A stretch of 64,000 nt of DNA from Marinifilum fragile JCM 15579 (GTDB lineage Bacteria; Bacteroidota; Bacteroidia; Bacteroidales; Marinifilaceae), in NCBI RefSeq assembly GCF_001310955.1, contig NZ_BAZX01000004.1:186001-250000 (forward strand). Reading direction: 5' to 3'. A program made the translations under genes and the position numbers. The notes beneath the pieces were generated by a model, which had not been told where the DNA came from, searched no databases, and was given only the letters and a program-made list of their open reading frames with translations. Positions 19,121-27,639 of the stretch are shown piece by piece; position 1 is the stretch's first letter, and each line of letters opens with the position of its first letter.

Positions 19121-19605
19121 GCTAGCTTTAGTTTAGGATTTGAGGTTAGACAAAGAGTTGCTTTTGTAATCGAGTGAAGGTCGATAGGATCTATTATAAC
19201 TTGTTTGCCTCCTAACTCTGCACCAATCGGAAGATGCTCCAATTGTAATGTAGAAGAGTCGAGAAAAACAAGGGAATCTTTTAATAGATCATGGGAGGAA
19301 TATCCACTATAGATGTAAAGGGTAGACTCTTGAATATTTTTCAAGGTAACCATACTACTCTTTTGGTTTCCTCTAAGTTGTATATTGGAATTGGATTTGA
19401 AATCGGATGAACCAGGCAGGCAGTCAACAACAGCTCCCGTTTTGTTTTCGGAAAGTACAAGGGATTTGGTTACGTGACAAATATGCATATCAGTCTTCTC
19501 AGGTACATGCTCAGTTCCTAATTCGATAGGATCTGTATCGTACTTGCTAATTGCACATTCTATGTTTACTCGATCTATATTACGAGCTGCATTGGTCTTT
19601 TTCAT
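19114..19605 (-). CDS. Protein of unknown function, coupled to the HAD hydrolase
   Basis: A 163-residue soluble protein with no signal peptide and no family I recognise. It is rich in short polar strands; repeated hydrophobic-Ser/Thr patterns such as SSMVTLKNIQESTLYIYSG and DSLVFLDSSTLQLEHL suggest a beta-rich, possibly solenoid fold (inference). The stop overlaps the HAD start by 7 bases. A consensus-like promoter and a hairpin-rich leader lie upstream, which supports a real gene. One lesion-free frame over the full length also favours this. Confidence 0.55.
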   Translation of the reverse strand: MKKTNAARNIDRVNIECAISKYDTDPIELGTEHVPEKTDMHICHVTKSLVLSENKTGAVVDCLPGSSDFKSNSNIQLRGNQKSSMVTLKNIQESTLYIYSGYSSHDLLKDSLVFLDSSTLQLEHLPIGAELGGKQVIIDPIDLHSITKATLCLTSNPKLKLAC

Positions 19606-19621
19606 CCTTTCGTTTTTTGGC

Positions 19622-19661
19622 CCAATCCTGAAGGTTACCTCCTGATTGGGAACTACCAGTT
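19622..19661 (-). promoter_or_regulatory. Leader with two competing hairpins upstream of the unknown gene / HAD operon
   Basis: On the minus strand the leader first forms TGGGAA / TTCCCA around an 8-base loop. The same TTCCCA side can instead take part in CCCAATC / GATTGGG, a 7-bp stem enclosing AGGAGGT. The two stems are mutually exclusive. The second lies about 17 bases before the ATG at 19605. This is a riboswitch- or thermometer-like layout, but I match no known class and the pairing is by eye. Confidence 0.4.
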
Positions 19662-19689
19662 TCCCAGATGATATTTTTTAAATGAGCGG

Positions 19690-19718
19690 CAAAAATAGTA
19701 AATTTTTTAAATTTCAAA
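19690..19718 (-). promoter_or_regulatory. Putative promoter of the unknown gene / HAD operon
   Basis: On the minus strand: TTTG (19715-19718), a 17-base spacer, then TATTTTTG (19690-19697). Both elements match the Bacteroidota consensus, and the spacer is slightly short. The start site would be near 19683, giving an 80-base leader. Confidence 0.55.
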
Positions 19719-20115
19719 ATTGTTTCAATTCAATTCCGAGATCGATATTCTTGCAGAAGTCTTGTATTTAAAGAGATTGAAGTGTATGAAAAAAATGTAG
19801 TTTTAATTTTAAATGAATTAAAATTGTAATGAAGAAACATTTAGACCCATTCCTATTTGTAGTAATCGATAATATTACTCTGTTTGTTGTGTTCATTAAA
19901 TATCTATTGCACAACGCTTAAATCACTTTAAGATATATATGGTCTTATTAGTTTCATCATGATTATCTATAAAAGACAATCTGATTTAATGCTGTTTTTG
20001 AACTGAATTTGGTATTTCTTATTATTCCATCCACCAAATAAATTCATTCTATATTATATAGATGGCGGAAAAACGATGGGCGAAATACAATTTGGAAAGT
20101 GAGATTGTGTAAACT
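19719..20115. other. Intergenic region, no gene seen
   Basis: Nearly 400 bases of AT-rich DNA between the promoter of the HAD operon and the end of the thioesterase gene. All frames are closed, and no convincing hairpin or repeat was found. Confidence 0.4.
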
Positions 20116-20589
20116 TTATTCGTAAAAAGCCTCAATTCCTGGATATTCAAATTTCTTAATTGCCATTTCCTGAGGGAAAATCATGTATTGAACTTCAGCT
20201 TCAGAACACACTTTTCCGTCCGGATCAAGAATTTCAGCATGGATGGTTGCAAATCTTCTGTCTTTCGAAATTAGTTTTCCGCGAATGGTTAGTTTTCCTT
20301 TATCCGTAAAGGCTGAGTTTTTAAATTTGGCATTCAGAGCTGTAGTTACTCCTGCAGTTTCACATTTAACAAATACTACCCAACAAGCAATTTCGTCTAG
20401 AATTGTAGTTTGAATTCCACCATGTAAAACATTTTTAAAACCAGAAAGGTGAGTTTTTGGTTCCCATTGGGAAACAACATACTCGCCATCTTCAAAAAAA
20501 TCCATTTGTAAGCCTTGTTCATTGTCAGGCGAACAGCCAAAGCATTTTCCGTTTTCAGTAGAACGATATGGGTTGATGATCTTTTTCAT
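20116..20589 (-). CDS. PaaI-family hotdog thioesterase
   Basis: A 157-residue protein of the hotdog fold, probably hydrolysing acyl-CoA or a similar thioester. The core helix motif LSGFKNVLHGGIQTTILDEIA (residues about 47-67) holds the HGG of PaaI/4HBT-type enzymes; the acidic residue of the following DE pair would be catalytic. CFGCSPDNEQGLQM near the N-terminus also fits the family. It follows an outer-membrane protein gene by 64 bases. The substrate cannot be inferred. Confidence 0.8.
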   Translation of the reverse strand: MKKIINPYRSTENGKCFGCSPDNEQGLQMDFFEDGEYVVSQWEPKTHLSGFKNVLHGGIQTTILDEIACWVVFVKCETAGVTTALNAKFKNSAFTDKGKLTIRGKLISKDRRFATIHAEILDPDGKVCSEAEVQYMIFPQEMAIKKFEYPGIEAFYE

Positions 20590-20653
20590 GATGCGACCTT
20601 AAGTTTTAATTTTAAGAGTTCGAAAGTACAATAAGAAAATCATTGTAAAAAAT

Positions 20654-22687
20654 CTAAAATCGAAATTTCAATTGAAGTTTTACATCAGATTTTGTATCGC
20701 CATGAATCAATGAGGTACCTGATCCAATACTTTCCGTATCGGAATACTTTGTTTGAGCATATCTGGCATAAAAGGTAATTTTATTATTGACTTTATAATT
20801 AAGATTGAAGTAAAATCGACTTCCTTTATTGTAATAGGCTGGAACTGAATAAGAATATAGGATGTCATTTTCATAAGCATAAATTCTTGTGTCGTAAGAA
20901 TCGGTATCGAATAATGCATATCGCAAACTAATGTTTAATGGAAATTGGGAAAACCTATAAATCAAATCCTGATAAATGAGAAAACCATTTTCGTTCTGTT
21001 CGCCTTGTTTGTGTTTTGTAAACTCTATTCTGTTTCTAATTTCCCAGTTTGCTGCAGGCTTTGCCGATAGGTGCAGGCGATATTGAGTTTTCTCAAATTC
21101 AACAGGGGTATTTATAAAATCAGCATTAACATTATCAGCCTTGTTTTCTTGTTTATACCTGAAATAAACCGATAATTTATCGCTGTTTGTATATTCAATT
21201 TGTGAAAAATATTCGTGGCCATTGGTTGGCGAATTGCTCGAATATCTTAGCCAGTGAAATTCAAACTGATCGTAGTAAGCTTTTATGCTCCATTTAGGAA
21301 ATGGATGAAAATTAATTCCGATGTAAATTCCTTCTTCATTTTGGCTTCTACTTTGTTCCGAAAGGGAATTTGAGTAGTGAGCGTGAAAATCCTTATCGTA
21401 TTTGCGATAAATAGTCTCAAGATTGAATTGAGGGTGAATTTGAATGTTTGCTCCTTGCAGTATTCCAATGCCACCTGATTTTGATCGAGAAGCTTCGCCA
21501 AATAAATGAATATTATTGATTTGAGTTTGATAGTTTATGCTTAGGTTGTAATTGTTCTTACCCGTAAAATTGTATTGAGAATATGCTTTTTCGGTGATTT
21601 TTATTTCTGGGGAATAGGAGTATTGAATAAATGCAGCACCAAATTGTGTGTTCTTTAAATTCCAAGTGAAATATCCGCCAAGCAACTTCTCTTTTACGGC
21701 ATCTTTTTTGTCTAACTCATTCCTGTTTCGGTGCAAACCTGTATTTACAATGCTAGATGCATAAGATGAAATGGTGTCAGCATCTGAACTTGCATCAATC
21801 TTTTTATAAGAAGCAAATGTAGCTATGTCAATTCCATTTAAAGGGGATATGATAATGGAAGCTCCCCGAAAAAATCGATTTTCATCAGTTGATTTGTAGG
21901 ATCTGACACCTTGGGATTTTTTTGCATTTTGAGTTGTGAAGGAAGATTTTTTACCGCCCATGCCTGACCACAAACTTAAACCTTGGCCAAATTTGATTTG
22001 ATAATCGCCCAGGTTGATCTGTTTTAAAAGTCCATTTGATTTTTTTTGAATATGAGCCGAATAAAAATCAAATCCATTAGAGTTTTGATCCTTAAAGAAT
22101 GGTTCGCCTTTATCGTTTTCTGCTGTAAACCCGAAGTCTATTCCCGAATTAGGAGATTGCATTTGGTATCTGCTGTAATATTTCCATGGATCTCCAAGGT
22201 ATTTAGAATTCTCACTGGTTGTGTTATATCCAGCCTCTTTTTGAAAATTGTGTTCGCTTCTGATTAAGAGTTGGTGTTGTGTTTTTTTAATGATGATTGG
22301 TTTTGGATTTGCCTTTGTGGAAATTAAAGGAGCTATATTTTTAACCAACTCGGCAGAGAAACCTGTAATTAATTGTATTTCGTAAATACTAAGTATGGCT
22401 CCATTTTTTTCGCGGTACTTAATTAATTGCTCTATCTGGTTTTGGTTCAAAAAGTATAACTTTTCCAAATCATGAGCACTTGCCGTGTTGATGTTTAATG
22501 GATTTTGAATCAATTTGGTGATTTCCTCTAATAAATTGGTGTAATCTGGACTTTCTTCCTCTTGTTCTGCGATGTTTTCAATGATTCGTTCTATTAAATC
22601 TTGTTCTCCTGCCGTGTTTTGTGCATTAGAAATACCTAAACCAGAAAAGAATAGTATCGATAATAGTATGCTGTGAATTCGTTTCAT
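20654..22687 (-). CDS. Helix-hairpin-helix protein with C-terminal beta-barrel
   Basis: A 677-residue exported protein with signal peptide MKRIHSILLSILFFSGLGIS...AQ. Residues about 60-125 carry a ComEA-like helix-hairpin-helix pair (LNINTASAHDLEKLYFL and IYEIQLITGFSAELV). The remaining 550 residues are amphipathic beta-strands rich in aromatic and Asn/Gln residues, ending LQLKFRF, as in outer-membrane barrels. This architecture is widespread in Bacteroidota and of unknown role. A 9-base gap after the gene upstream shows they form an operon. Confidence 0.8.
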   Translation of the reverse strand: MKRIHSILLSILFFSGLGISNAQNTAGEQDLIERIIENIAEQEEESPDYTNLLEEITKLIQNPLNINTASAHDLEKLYFLNQNQIEQLIKYREKNGAILSIYEIQLITGFSAELVKNIAPLISTKANPKPIIIKKTQHQLLIRSEHNFQKEAGYNTTSENSKYLGDPWKYYSRYQMQSPNSGIDFGFTAENDKGEPFFKDQNSNGFDFYSAHIQKKSNGLLKQINLGDYQIKFGQGLSLWSGMGGKKSSFTTQNAKKSQGVRSYKSTDENRFFRGASIIISPLNGIDIATFASYKKIDASSDADTISSYASSIVNTGLHRNRNELDKKDAVKEKLLGGYFTWNLKNTQFGAAFIQYSYSPEIKITEKAYSQYNFTGKNNYNLSINYQTQINNIHLFGEASRSKSGGIGILQGANIQIHPQFNLETIYRKYDKDFHAHYSNSLSEQSRSQNEEGIYIGINFHPFPKWSIKAYYDQFEFHWLRYSSNSPTNGHEYFSQIEYTNSDKLSVYFRYKQENKADNVNADFINTPVEFEKTQYRLHLSAKPAANWEIRNRIEFTKHKQGEQNENGFLIYQDLIYRFSQFPLNISLRYALFDTDSYDTRIYAYENDILYSYSVPAYYNKGSRFYFNLNYKVNNKITFYARYAQTKYSDTESIGSGTSLIHGDTKSDVKLQLKFRF

Positions 22688-22696
22688 GATTCGGTT

Positions 22697-23509
22697 TTAA
22701 AACTGAAAACTGATATCGGCAGAAGGAGTATAGCCAAGAACAGGGTGTCGTGAGAATGCGATGTTTGTTTTTAAGTTAGAGAAATTAAATCCAATACCGA
22801 GACTTATTGAATTTGGGTGATTGTATGCTCCTGCCCGAATGAATAGTTTTTCGTTTACAGGGTATTCTATTCCTGCTTTTACTTGTAAGTCATCATCTAA
22901 ATTTTTTAATATTTCAGAACTGATGATGGCTCCGTTCGATAATTTCCATGAAATTCCAAATCGGCCTACTGTTGGGATTTTATCATCGTAATCCCAGGTT
23001 TTGAAGTTCTCCTGTGTAGGATTGGTAAGATGGAAACCCATATAGAAATTGGAAGCAATTTCTGCTAACAATCCAAATTCGAATGTATACTTTGATTGTG
23101 ATCCATATTCGGTATATAGTTTCTTTCTTATCTGATTGAATTGTAAACCAGCCCAAAAGTGTTTTCCTAAAGCTCTTGAATAGGAAAGTCCGATTTTAGA
23201 CTCTTTGTAAAGTTCAAAACCGAATTGAGTGTAGTTTCCAGAAAAGCATCCAAATTTACTTGGGACATTAATATGGAATGATTTTGTGCTTAATTCTTTG
23301 TTTGTGAATCTGTTTTCGTAATAAGCACCAAAAGATTTTTTCTTTAACAAAGCAAGACCAGCTTGGTTGTGGAAACCTGACCATTCATCATAGAGAGCAA
23401 CGGATGCATTTCCCATTGCAAAATATCGTGCTCCTGCAGGCCTGTTTTCGTTTGAACCGAAGACTTTTATTGAGATGAATAAAAGAATGAATAATAAAAA
23501 TGTGCGCAT
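22697..23509 (-). CDS. PorV/PorQ-like outer-membrane beta-barrel protein
   Basis: A 270-residue protein with signal peptide (MRTFLLFILLFISIKVFGS). The following RPAGARYFAMGNASVALYDEW is the N-terminal hallmark of the FadL-related PorV/PorQ-like barrels of Bacteroidota; it ends with aromatic DISFQF. It is shorter than PorV or PorQ themselves (about 340-390), so it is called only as a family relative. It is the first gene of the unit with the HHH/barrel protein, suggesting a shared envelope role. Confidence 0.75.
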   Translation of the reverse strand: MRTFLLFILLFISIKVFGSNENRPAGARYFAMGNASVALYDEWSGFHNQAGLALLKKKSFGAYYENRFTNKELSTKSFHINVPSKFGCFSGNYTQFGFELYKESKIGLSYSRALGKHFWAGLQFNQIRKKLYTEYGSQSKYTFEFGLLAEIASNFYMGFHLTNPTQENFKTWDYDDKIPTVGRFGISWKLSNGAIISSEILKNLDDDLQVKAGIEYPVNEKLFIRAGAYNHPNSISLGIGFNFSNLKTNIAFSRHPVLGYTPSADISFQF

Positions 23510-23662
23510 AGTATATTAAAAACTGTTTTATAGGATATTTACATACAAATATCATTAAGCTAAGCTTAAATTTGTAGAAGCCTAGCTTTATGATGCGCTC
23601 TGATTTTTATTACTTCTATTTTGGTAGATTGAGATTGAAAATCATTGTTAAATTAAAATAAA

Positions 23663-23693
23663 AAATCTGCATATCATAACGAAATGCAGATTT
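23663..23693 (-). terminator. Rho-independent terminator of purE
   Basis: A 10-bp perfect stem (AAATCTGCAT at 23663-23672, ATGCAGATTT at 23684-23693) with an 11-base loop. On the minus strand it continues into a T-rich run. It lies 27 bases after the purE stop. Confidence 0.85.
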
Positions 23694-23719
23694 ATTTCTA
23701 TAAATAGGATTATGCTTTC

Positions 23720-24226
23720 CTAGTTAGTTTTGTAATCGTATTTTACAGTCGATAATTCTTCGTTTGCTTTAACGATTTTTTCTTTCAATCCTTCTTTAAA
23801 TTCAATTATAGCTTCTTGAAGGTCTTCGTCTCCTACAGCAAGAATTTGTGCTGCAAGAATACCAGCATTCATTGCACCGTTGATTCCAACTGTTGCTACT
23901 GGAATTCCTGGAGGCATTTGCGCGATGCTTAAAAGTGCATCCATTCCATCAAGAGATGCGTTAATCGGTACACCGATTACAGGAATTGAAGTCATAGCTG
24001 CAATTACACCAGGAAGGTGAGCTGCCATTCCTGCTCCTGCAATGATAGCCTGAATACCATTTTCTTTTGCATTTTTTGCAAATTTTTCAACTTGTTCAGG
24101 AGTTCTGTGTGCAGATAATGCATTGATTTCAAAAGGAATTTTGAAGTCGTTAAGAACCTTTGCCGCTTTTTCCATAACTGGCAGGTCTGATGTGCTGCCC
24201 ATTATAATACTAACTTTCGCTTTCAT
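23720..24226 (-). CDS. purE: N5-carboxyaminoimidazole ribonucleotide mutase, class I PurE
   Basis: Converts N5-CAIR to CAIR in de novo purine synthesis. The 168-residue product begins MKAKVSIIMGSTSDLPVM and holds the active-site SAHRTPE. The frame stays open to 24322, but the extra 32 residues are low-complexity and unlike the family, so the ATG at 24226 is chosen. It stands alone with its own terminator; the partner purK is not in the window. It is divergent from hpt, placing purine synthesis and salvage back to back. Confidence 0.95.
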   Translation of the reverse strand: MKAKVSIIMGSTSDLPVMEKAAKVLNDFKIPFEINALSAHRTPEQVEKFAKNAKENGIQAIIAGAGMAAHLPGVIAAMTSIPVIGVPINASLDGMDALLSIAQMPPGIPVATVGINGAMNAGILAAQILAVGDEDLQEAIIEFKEGLKEKIVKANEELSTVKYDYKTN

Positions 24227-24269
24227 TTGGTTTTTTCGTGGATTTAATAAATAAAATGACAAAAAATTG

Positions 24270-24516
24270 TACTTTTGCAGCAAAATAAGGAATTGTTTTA
24301 ATTCCAGAATGTGAACCTGCATCCGTCGCTAATTTTAGCGTAAAAATGAAAAAAAAATATGTATGTTCCATATGGAGTTGAAACATTTTTTATTCCCTAA
24401 AAGGAATAAGGATAAAATTACATTAACGATAGCTTAGGGCATTGCCTTAACCGCCCGATAACTCAGAAAAATTCTGACAGGGGAAGTCGGACAACTAAGA
24501 CAAATATTAAAGACTA
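24270..24516 (+). promoter_or_regulatory. Putative promoter and structured leader of hpt-adk-obg
   Basis: TACTTTTG (24270-24277) fits the -7 consensus, giving a leader of over 200 bases before hpt. The last part folds into two compact hairpins: TTAGGGC / GCCTTAA (24434-24440, 24444-24450) and TCAGAA / TTCTGA (24463-24468, 24472-24477). CCGCCC at 24451 may pair with the GGGG..CGG that follows. I match it to no known riboswitch. No -33 element was found. Confidence 0.45.
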
Positions 24517-25056
24517 ATGAAAACTGTAAAACTTCTTGATCGAGAATTTCGTGTATCAATTCCAGCAGAGGAAATTGATAAGGTAATTGCCCAAATGGCT
24601 GACAAAATGAATAAAGAATTAGCAGGAAAAGATCCTTTGTTCATTTGTATTTTAAATGGTTCGTTCATGTTTGCATCAGATTTGATGAAACAAATAACTG
24701 TTGAAAATGCACAAATTACTTTCATGCGTTTGTCATCTTACGAGGGAACAAACACTACAGGTAAAGTAAAAAAATTAATGGGCTTTACTGAAGACTTGAA
24801 AGATCGTACAGTTGTATTGTTAGAAGATATTGTAGATACTGGAATCACAATTTCGAATACTTTGGAGCAAATCAAAGATTATGAAGCAAAAGAAGTGTTG
24901 GTAGCAACAATGTTGTTCAAGCCAAAGGCTCTAATCAGAGATGTGAAATTACACTATGTTGGAATGGAAATTCCTAATGATTTTATTGTTGGTAGAGGTT
25001 TGGATTATGATGGAATTGGAAGAAATCTACCAGATATCTATACTGTAATTGATTAA
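24517..25056 (+). CDS. hpt: Hypoxanthine phosphoribosyltransferase
   Basis: Salvages hypoxanthine (and guanine) to IMP/GMP with PRPP in the cytoplasm. The 179 residues contain the PRPP-binding loop VVLLEDIVDTGITI, the N-terminal FICILNGSFMFASDL, and the base-binding region ending FIVGRGLDYDG. Length is typical of HPRT. Only three bases separate it from adk, so salvage product and adenylate kinase are made from one message. Confidence 0.95.
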   Translation: MKTVKLLDREFRVSIPAEEIDKVIAQMADKMNKELAGKDPLFICILNGSFMFASDLMKQITVENAQITFMRLSSYEGTNTTGKVKKLMGFTEDLKDRTVVLLEDIVDTGITISNTLEQIKDYEAKEVLVATMLFKPKALIRDVKLHYVGMEIPNDFIVGRGLDYDGIGRNLPDIYTVID

Positions 25057-25059
25057 ATA

Positions 25060-25665
25060 ATGTTAAATATTGTTTTGTTTGGACCTCCAGGTTCAGGGAA
25101 GGGTACGCAATCTAAATTAATACAAGATAGATTTGGCTTGATCCATCTTTCAACTGGAGATGTGTGCAGAGAGGAAATAAAGAAAGCTACACCGGAAGGG
25201 TTAGAAGCGAAGCGACTAATTGATGGGGGTAACTTCTTTCCTGATAAGTTGGCATATCGAATAGTAGAGAAATTTATTGATTCAAATTGCGAATCGAAAG
25301 GATTTGTTTATGATGGGATGCCACGCCATGTAGGTCAGGTTCCTGTTTTTGCAGAAATGCTTGCCAAACGAAATGGTATTGTTGATATTGTGGTCGAGCT
25401 AAAAGTAGAAGAAGAGGAGTTGATTCAACGTTTGTTGAAAAGAGGCGAAACTTCAGGTCGACCAGATGATAGCGGACGTGAAGTAATTGAAAAGCGTTTG
25501 CGAATTTATGATGATGTTACTGCGCCAATCGCAGAAGAATACAAAAAAACAGGTGTTTACTATTCTGTTGATGCTATGGGATCAATGGATGAGGTTTTGG
25601 ACAGAATTTCTAAACTAATTGAGGAAAAACTATCTCTTACACCTGAATTTGTTGAAGTGCAATAG
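25060..25665 (+). CDS. adk: Adenylate kinase
   Basis: Catalyses ATP + AMP to 2 ADP. The protein has 201 residues with the P-loop FGPPGSGKGTQSKLI, the AMP-binding region LSTGDVCREE, the signature YDGMPRHVGQ (usually DGFPR, here with Met in place of Phe) and the LID arginines in RGETSGRPDD. The short LID lacks zinc-binding cysteines. It sits between hpt and obg in one operon. Confidence 0.94.
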   Translation: MLNIVLFGPPGSGKGTQSKLIQDRFGLIHLSTGDVCREEIKKATPEGLEAKRLIDGGNFFPDKLAYRIVEKFIDSNCESKGFVYDGMPRHVGQVPVFAEMLAKRNGIVDIVVELKVEEEELIQRLLKRGETSGRPDDSGREVIEKRLRIYDDVTAPIAEEYKKTGVYYSVDAMGSMDEVLDRISKLIEEKLSLTPEFVEVQ

Positions 25666-25677
25666 AAAATAAAAGCT

Positions 25678-26667
25678 ATGTCAGGATCTAATTTTGTTGA
25701 TTACGTAAAGATTTTTTGTAGATCGGGAGCTGGAGGAAATGGTTCAACACACCTTCATCGTGATAAATTAACGATGAAAGGAGGTCCTGATGGTGGTGAT
25801 GGTGGTCGTGGAGGTCATATCATTATTCGTGCGAACGCACAATTATGGACTTTGATTCACCTAAAGTTTAGTCGTCACGTTTTTGCTGGTGATGGTGGAT
25901 CGGGTAGTCAAAGTAGAAGTACAGGTTTCGATGGTGAAGATAAAGTAATTGAAGTGCCATTGGGAACTGTTGCACGTGATGCTGAAACCGGAGAGGTTAT
26001 TTTCGATGTAACCGAAGATGGAGAAGAGAAAGTGCTTGTAAAAGGAGGACGAGGAGGTCTAGGCAACTGGAATTTCAGATCTTCAACAAACCAAACTCCA
26101 AGATATGCGCAATCGGGAGGAGAAAGAGTTGAGAGATCGGTTATTTTAGAGCTGAAAGTTCTTGCTGATGTTGGATTGGTTGGATTTCCAAGTGTAGGAA
26201 AATCTACTCTTCTTTCTGTGGTATCGGCAGCTAAACCAAAAATTGCCGAATATCACTTTACTACCTTGGTACCTAATCTTGGAATTGTGGCTTATCGAGA
26301 TGATCGTTCTTTCATAATGGCCGATATTCCTGGGATTATTGAAGGAGCACACGAAGGTCGTGGCTTAGGTTTGCGATTTTTACGACATATTGAAAGAAAT
26401 TCGGTCTTACTGTTTATGGTGGCAGCCGATAGTAACGACATTCACAACGAATACAAAATTCTTTTGAATGAATTAAAGCAATTCAATCCTGAATTGTTGG
26501 ATAAAAAAAGACTACTTGCTATAACTAAATCAGATATGTTGGATGAGGAATTGATGGATGAAATTAAGCAAGATTTGCCTGATGTACCATGTGTTTTTAT
26601 ATCTTCAGTCGCTCAAAAGGGAATCATGGAGCTAAAAGATATGATTTGGAAAGCAATTAACGAATAA
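25678..26667 (+). CDS. obg: GTPase Obg/CgtA
   Basis: Essential ribosome-associated GTPase for 50S maturation and stress control. The 329 residues start with the glycine-rich Obg fold ([12 protein letters not shown], residues about 35-46). The G domain follows with G1 [10 protein letters not shown]3 [16 protein letters not shown] and G4 TKSD. It lacks the C-terminal OCT domain of Firmicutes. It is part of the hpt-adk-obg-PAP2 run with gaps of 3-12 bases. Confidence 0.96.
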   Translation: MSGSNFVDYVKIFCRSGAGGNGSTHLHRDKLTMKGGPDGGDGGRGGHIIIRANAQLWTLIHLKFSRHVFAGDGGSGSQSRSTGFDGEDKVIEVPLGTVARDAETGEVIFDVTEDGEEKVLVKGGRGGLGNWNFRSSTNQTPRYAQSGGERVERSVILELKVLADVGLVGFPSVGKSTLLSVVSAAKPKIAEYHFTTLVPNLGIVAYRDDRSFIMADIPGIIEGAHEGRGLGLRFLRHIERNSVLLFMVAADSNDIHNEYKILLNELKQFNPELLDKKRLLAITKSDMLDEELMDEIKQDLPDVPCVFISSVAQKGIMELKDMIWKAINE

Positions 26668-26679
26668 AATAAATAGTGA

Positions 26680-27372
26680 ATGGATACCTTAATTCAATTG
26701 GATAAAGAGCTTTTGATTTGGCTAAATAGCCACAATACACCATTTTGGGATGTTGTAATGATGTTTTTTACCCGCAAAGAATTTTGGATTCCATTATATC
26801 TTTTGCTTTTGTACCAGATTTACAAAGTAAAAGGAAAAGAATCCATCTATTGGATTTTAGGTGCATTCTTACTGATATTTTTGTGTGATCAGATTTCTAC
26901 ACAACTATTTAAAAATGTGTTTGAAAGATTTCGTCCAAGTCATGATCCTAGTTTGGAAGGAATTGTAAATTTGGTTAGCGGTTACAAAGGCGGTCAATAT
27001 GGATTTGTATCCTCTCATGCAACAAATTCATTTGGTTTTGCCCTTTTTACATCGCTATTGTTTAGAAATAAATTATACACATTATTCATATTTACTTGGT
27101 CTTTATTGGTAGTTTATACCCGTATTTATCTTGGAGTTCACTTTCCTGGTGATGTAATTGGGGGAATGATTTTAGGATTGCTACTCGGATATGGTGTTTA
27201 TCGATTAACCAAGTGGTTTTCTAACTCACGTAAAGGGCCATTAACAAGAGGTAGGCGAAATATTCAATCCCTAACTTATTCTTCAGCCTTGTTGATTATC
27301 GGAGTGGCTTCTATAGAAATTATTACCATTTGTTTGGTGGTGAAAAAGCTGTTAAAATACGGACTGTTTTAA
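26680..27372 (+). CDS. PAP2-family membrane phosphatase
   Basis: A 230-residue integral membrane phosphatase, possibly acting on undecaprenyl pyrophosphate or phosphatidyl glycerophosphate. The three PAP2 signatures are present in order: K-x6-RP-like FERFRPSHD, the SSHATNSFGFA motif in place of PSGH, and YTRIYLGVHFPGDVIGG with the catalytic His and Asp. About six helices are predicted. It starts 12 bases after obg and ends the operon; no clear terminator is seen before parE. Confidence 0.88.
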   Translation: MDTLIQLDKELLIWLNSHNTPFWDVVMMFFTRKEFWIPLYLLLLYQIYKVKGKESIYWILGAFLLIFLCDQISTQLFKNVFERFRPSHDPSLEGIVNLVSGYKGGQYGFVSSHATNSFGFALFTSLLFRNKLYTLFIFTWSLLVVYTRIYLGVHFPGDVIGGMILGLLLGYGVYRLTKWFSNSRKGPLTRGRRNIQSLTYSSALLIIGVASIEIITICLVVKKLLKYGLF

Positions 27373-27613
27373 TTCTTCTTTTTTAGAACAATAATTGATA
27401 AATTTCCATCGGAGGATTGATTATTGTTAAATTTTGGTGCGTGTTTTTTATAAAATTAAGCTTTCTCTTAATTTGGAATCATTTTGATTGCTCTAATCAT
27501 ATTGATTGATTTTTAGAGGGATATGTTTTAGCAGTTCTTTTCTGAATAGATGATTATCCTTGTCTTTTAACAGCCTGTTGATAAACTACTTTCTTAGGAA
27601 TCGTTCTTTTAGC

Positions 27614-27621
27614 TATATTTG
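27614..27621 (+). promoter_or_regulatory. Putative parE promoter (-7 element)
   Basis: TATATTTG matches TAnnTTTG and lies 19 bases before the ATG at 27640, implying a very short leader. No correctly spaced -33 element is visible. Confidence 0.45.
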
Positions 27622-27639
27622 TAAAAACGCGAAATTTTC

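Noticed and set aside
24227..24322. Longer N-terminus of purE
   Set aside because: The extra 32 residues are not PurE-like; MKAKVSIIMGS is the standard start.
24346..24381. Short upstream frame (MKKKYVCSIWS) in the hpt leader
   Set aside because: Eleven codons starting in an A-rich stretch; no attenuator-like codon run, so chance is the simplest explanation.
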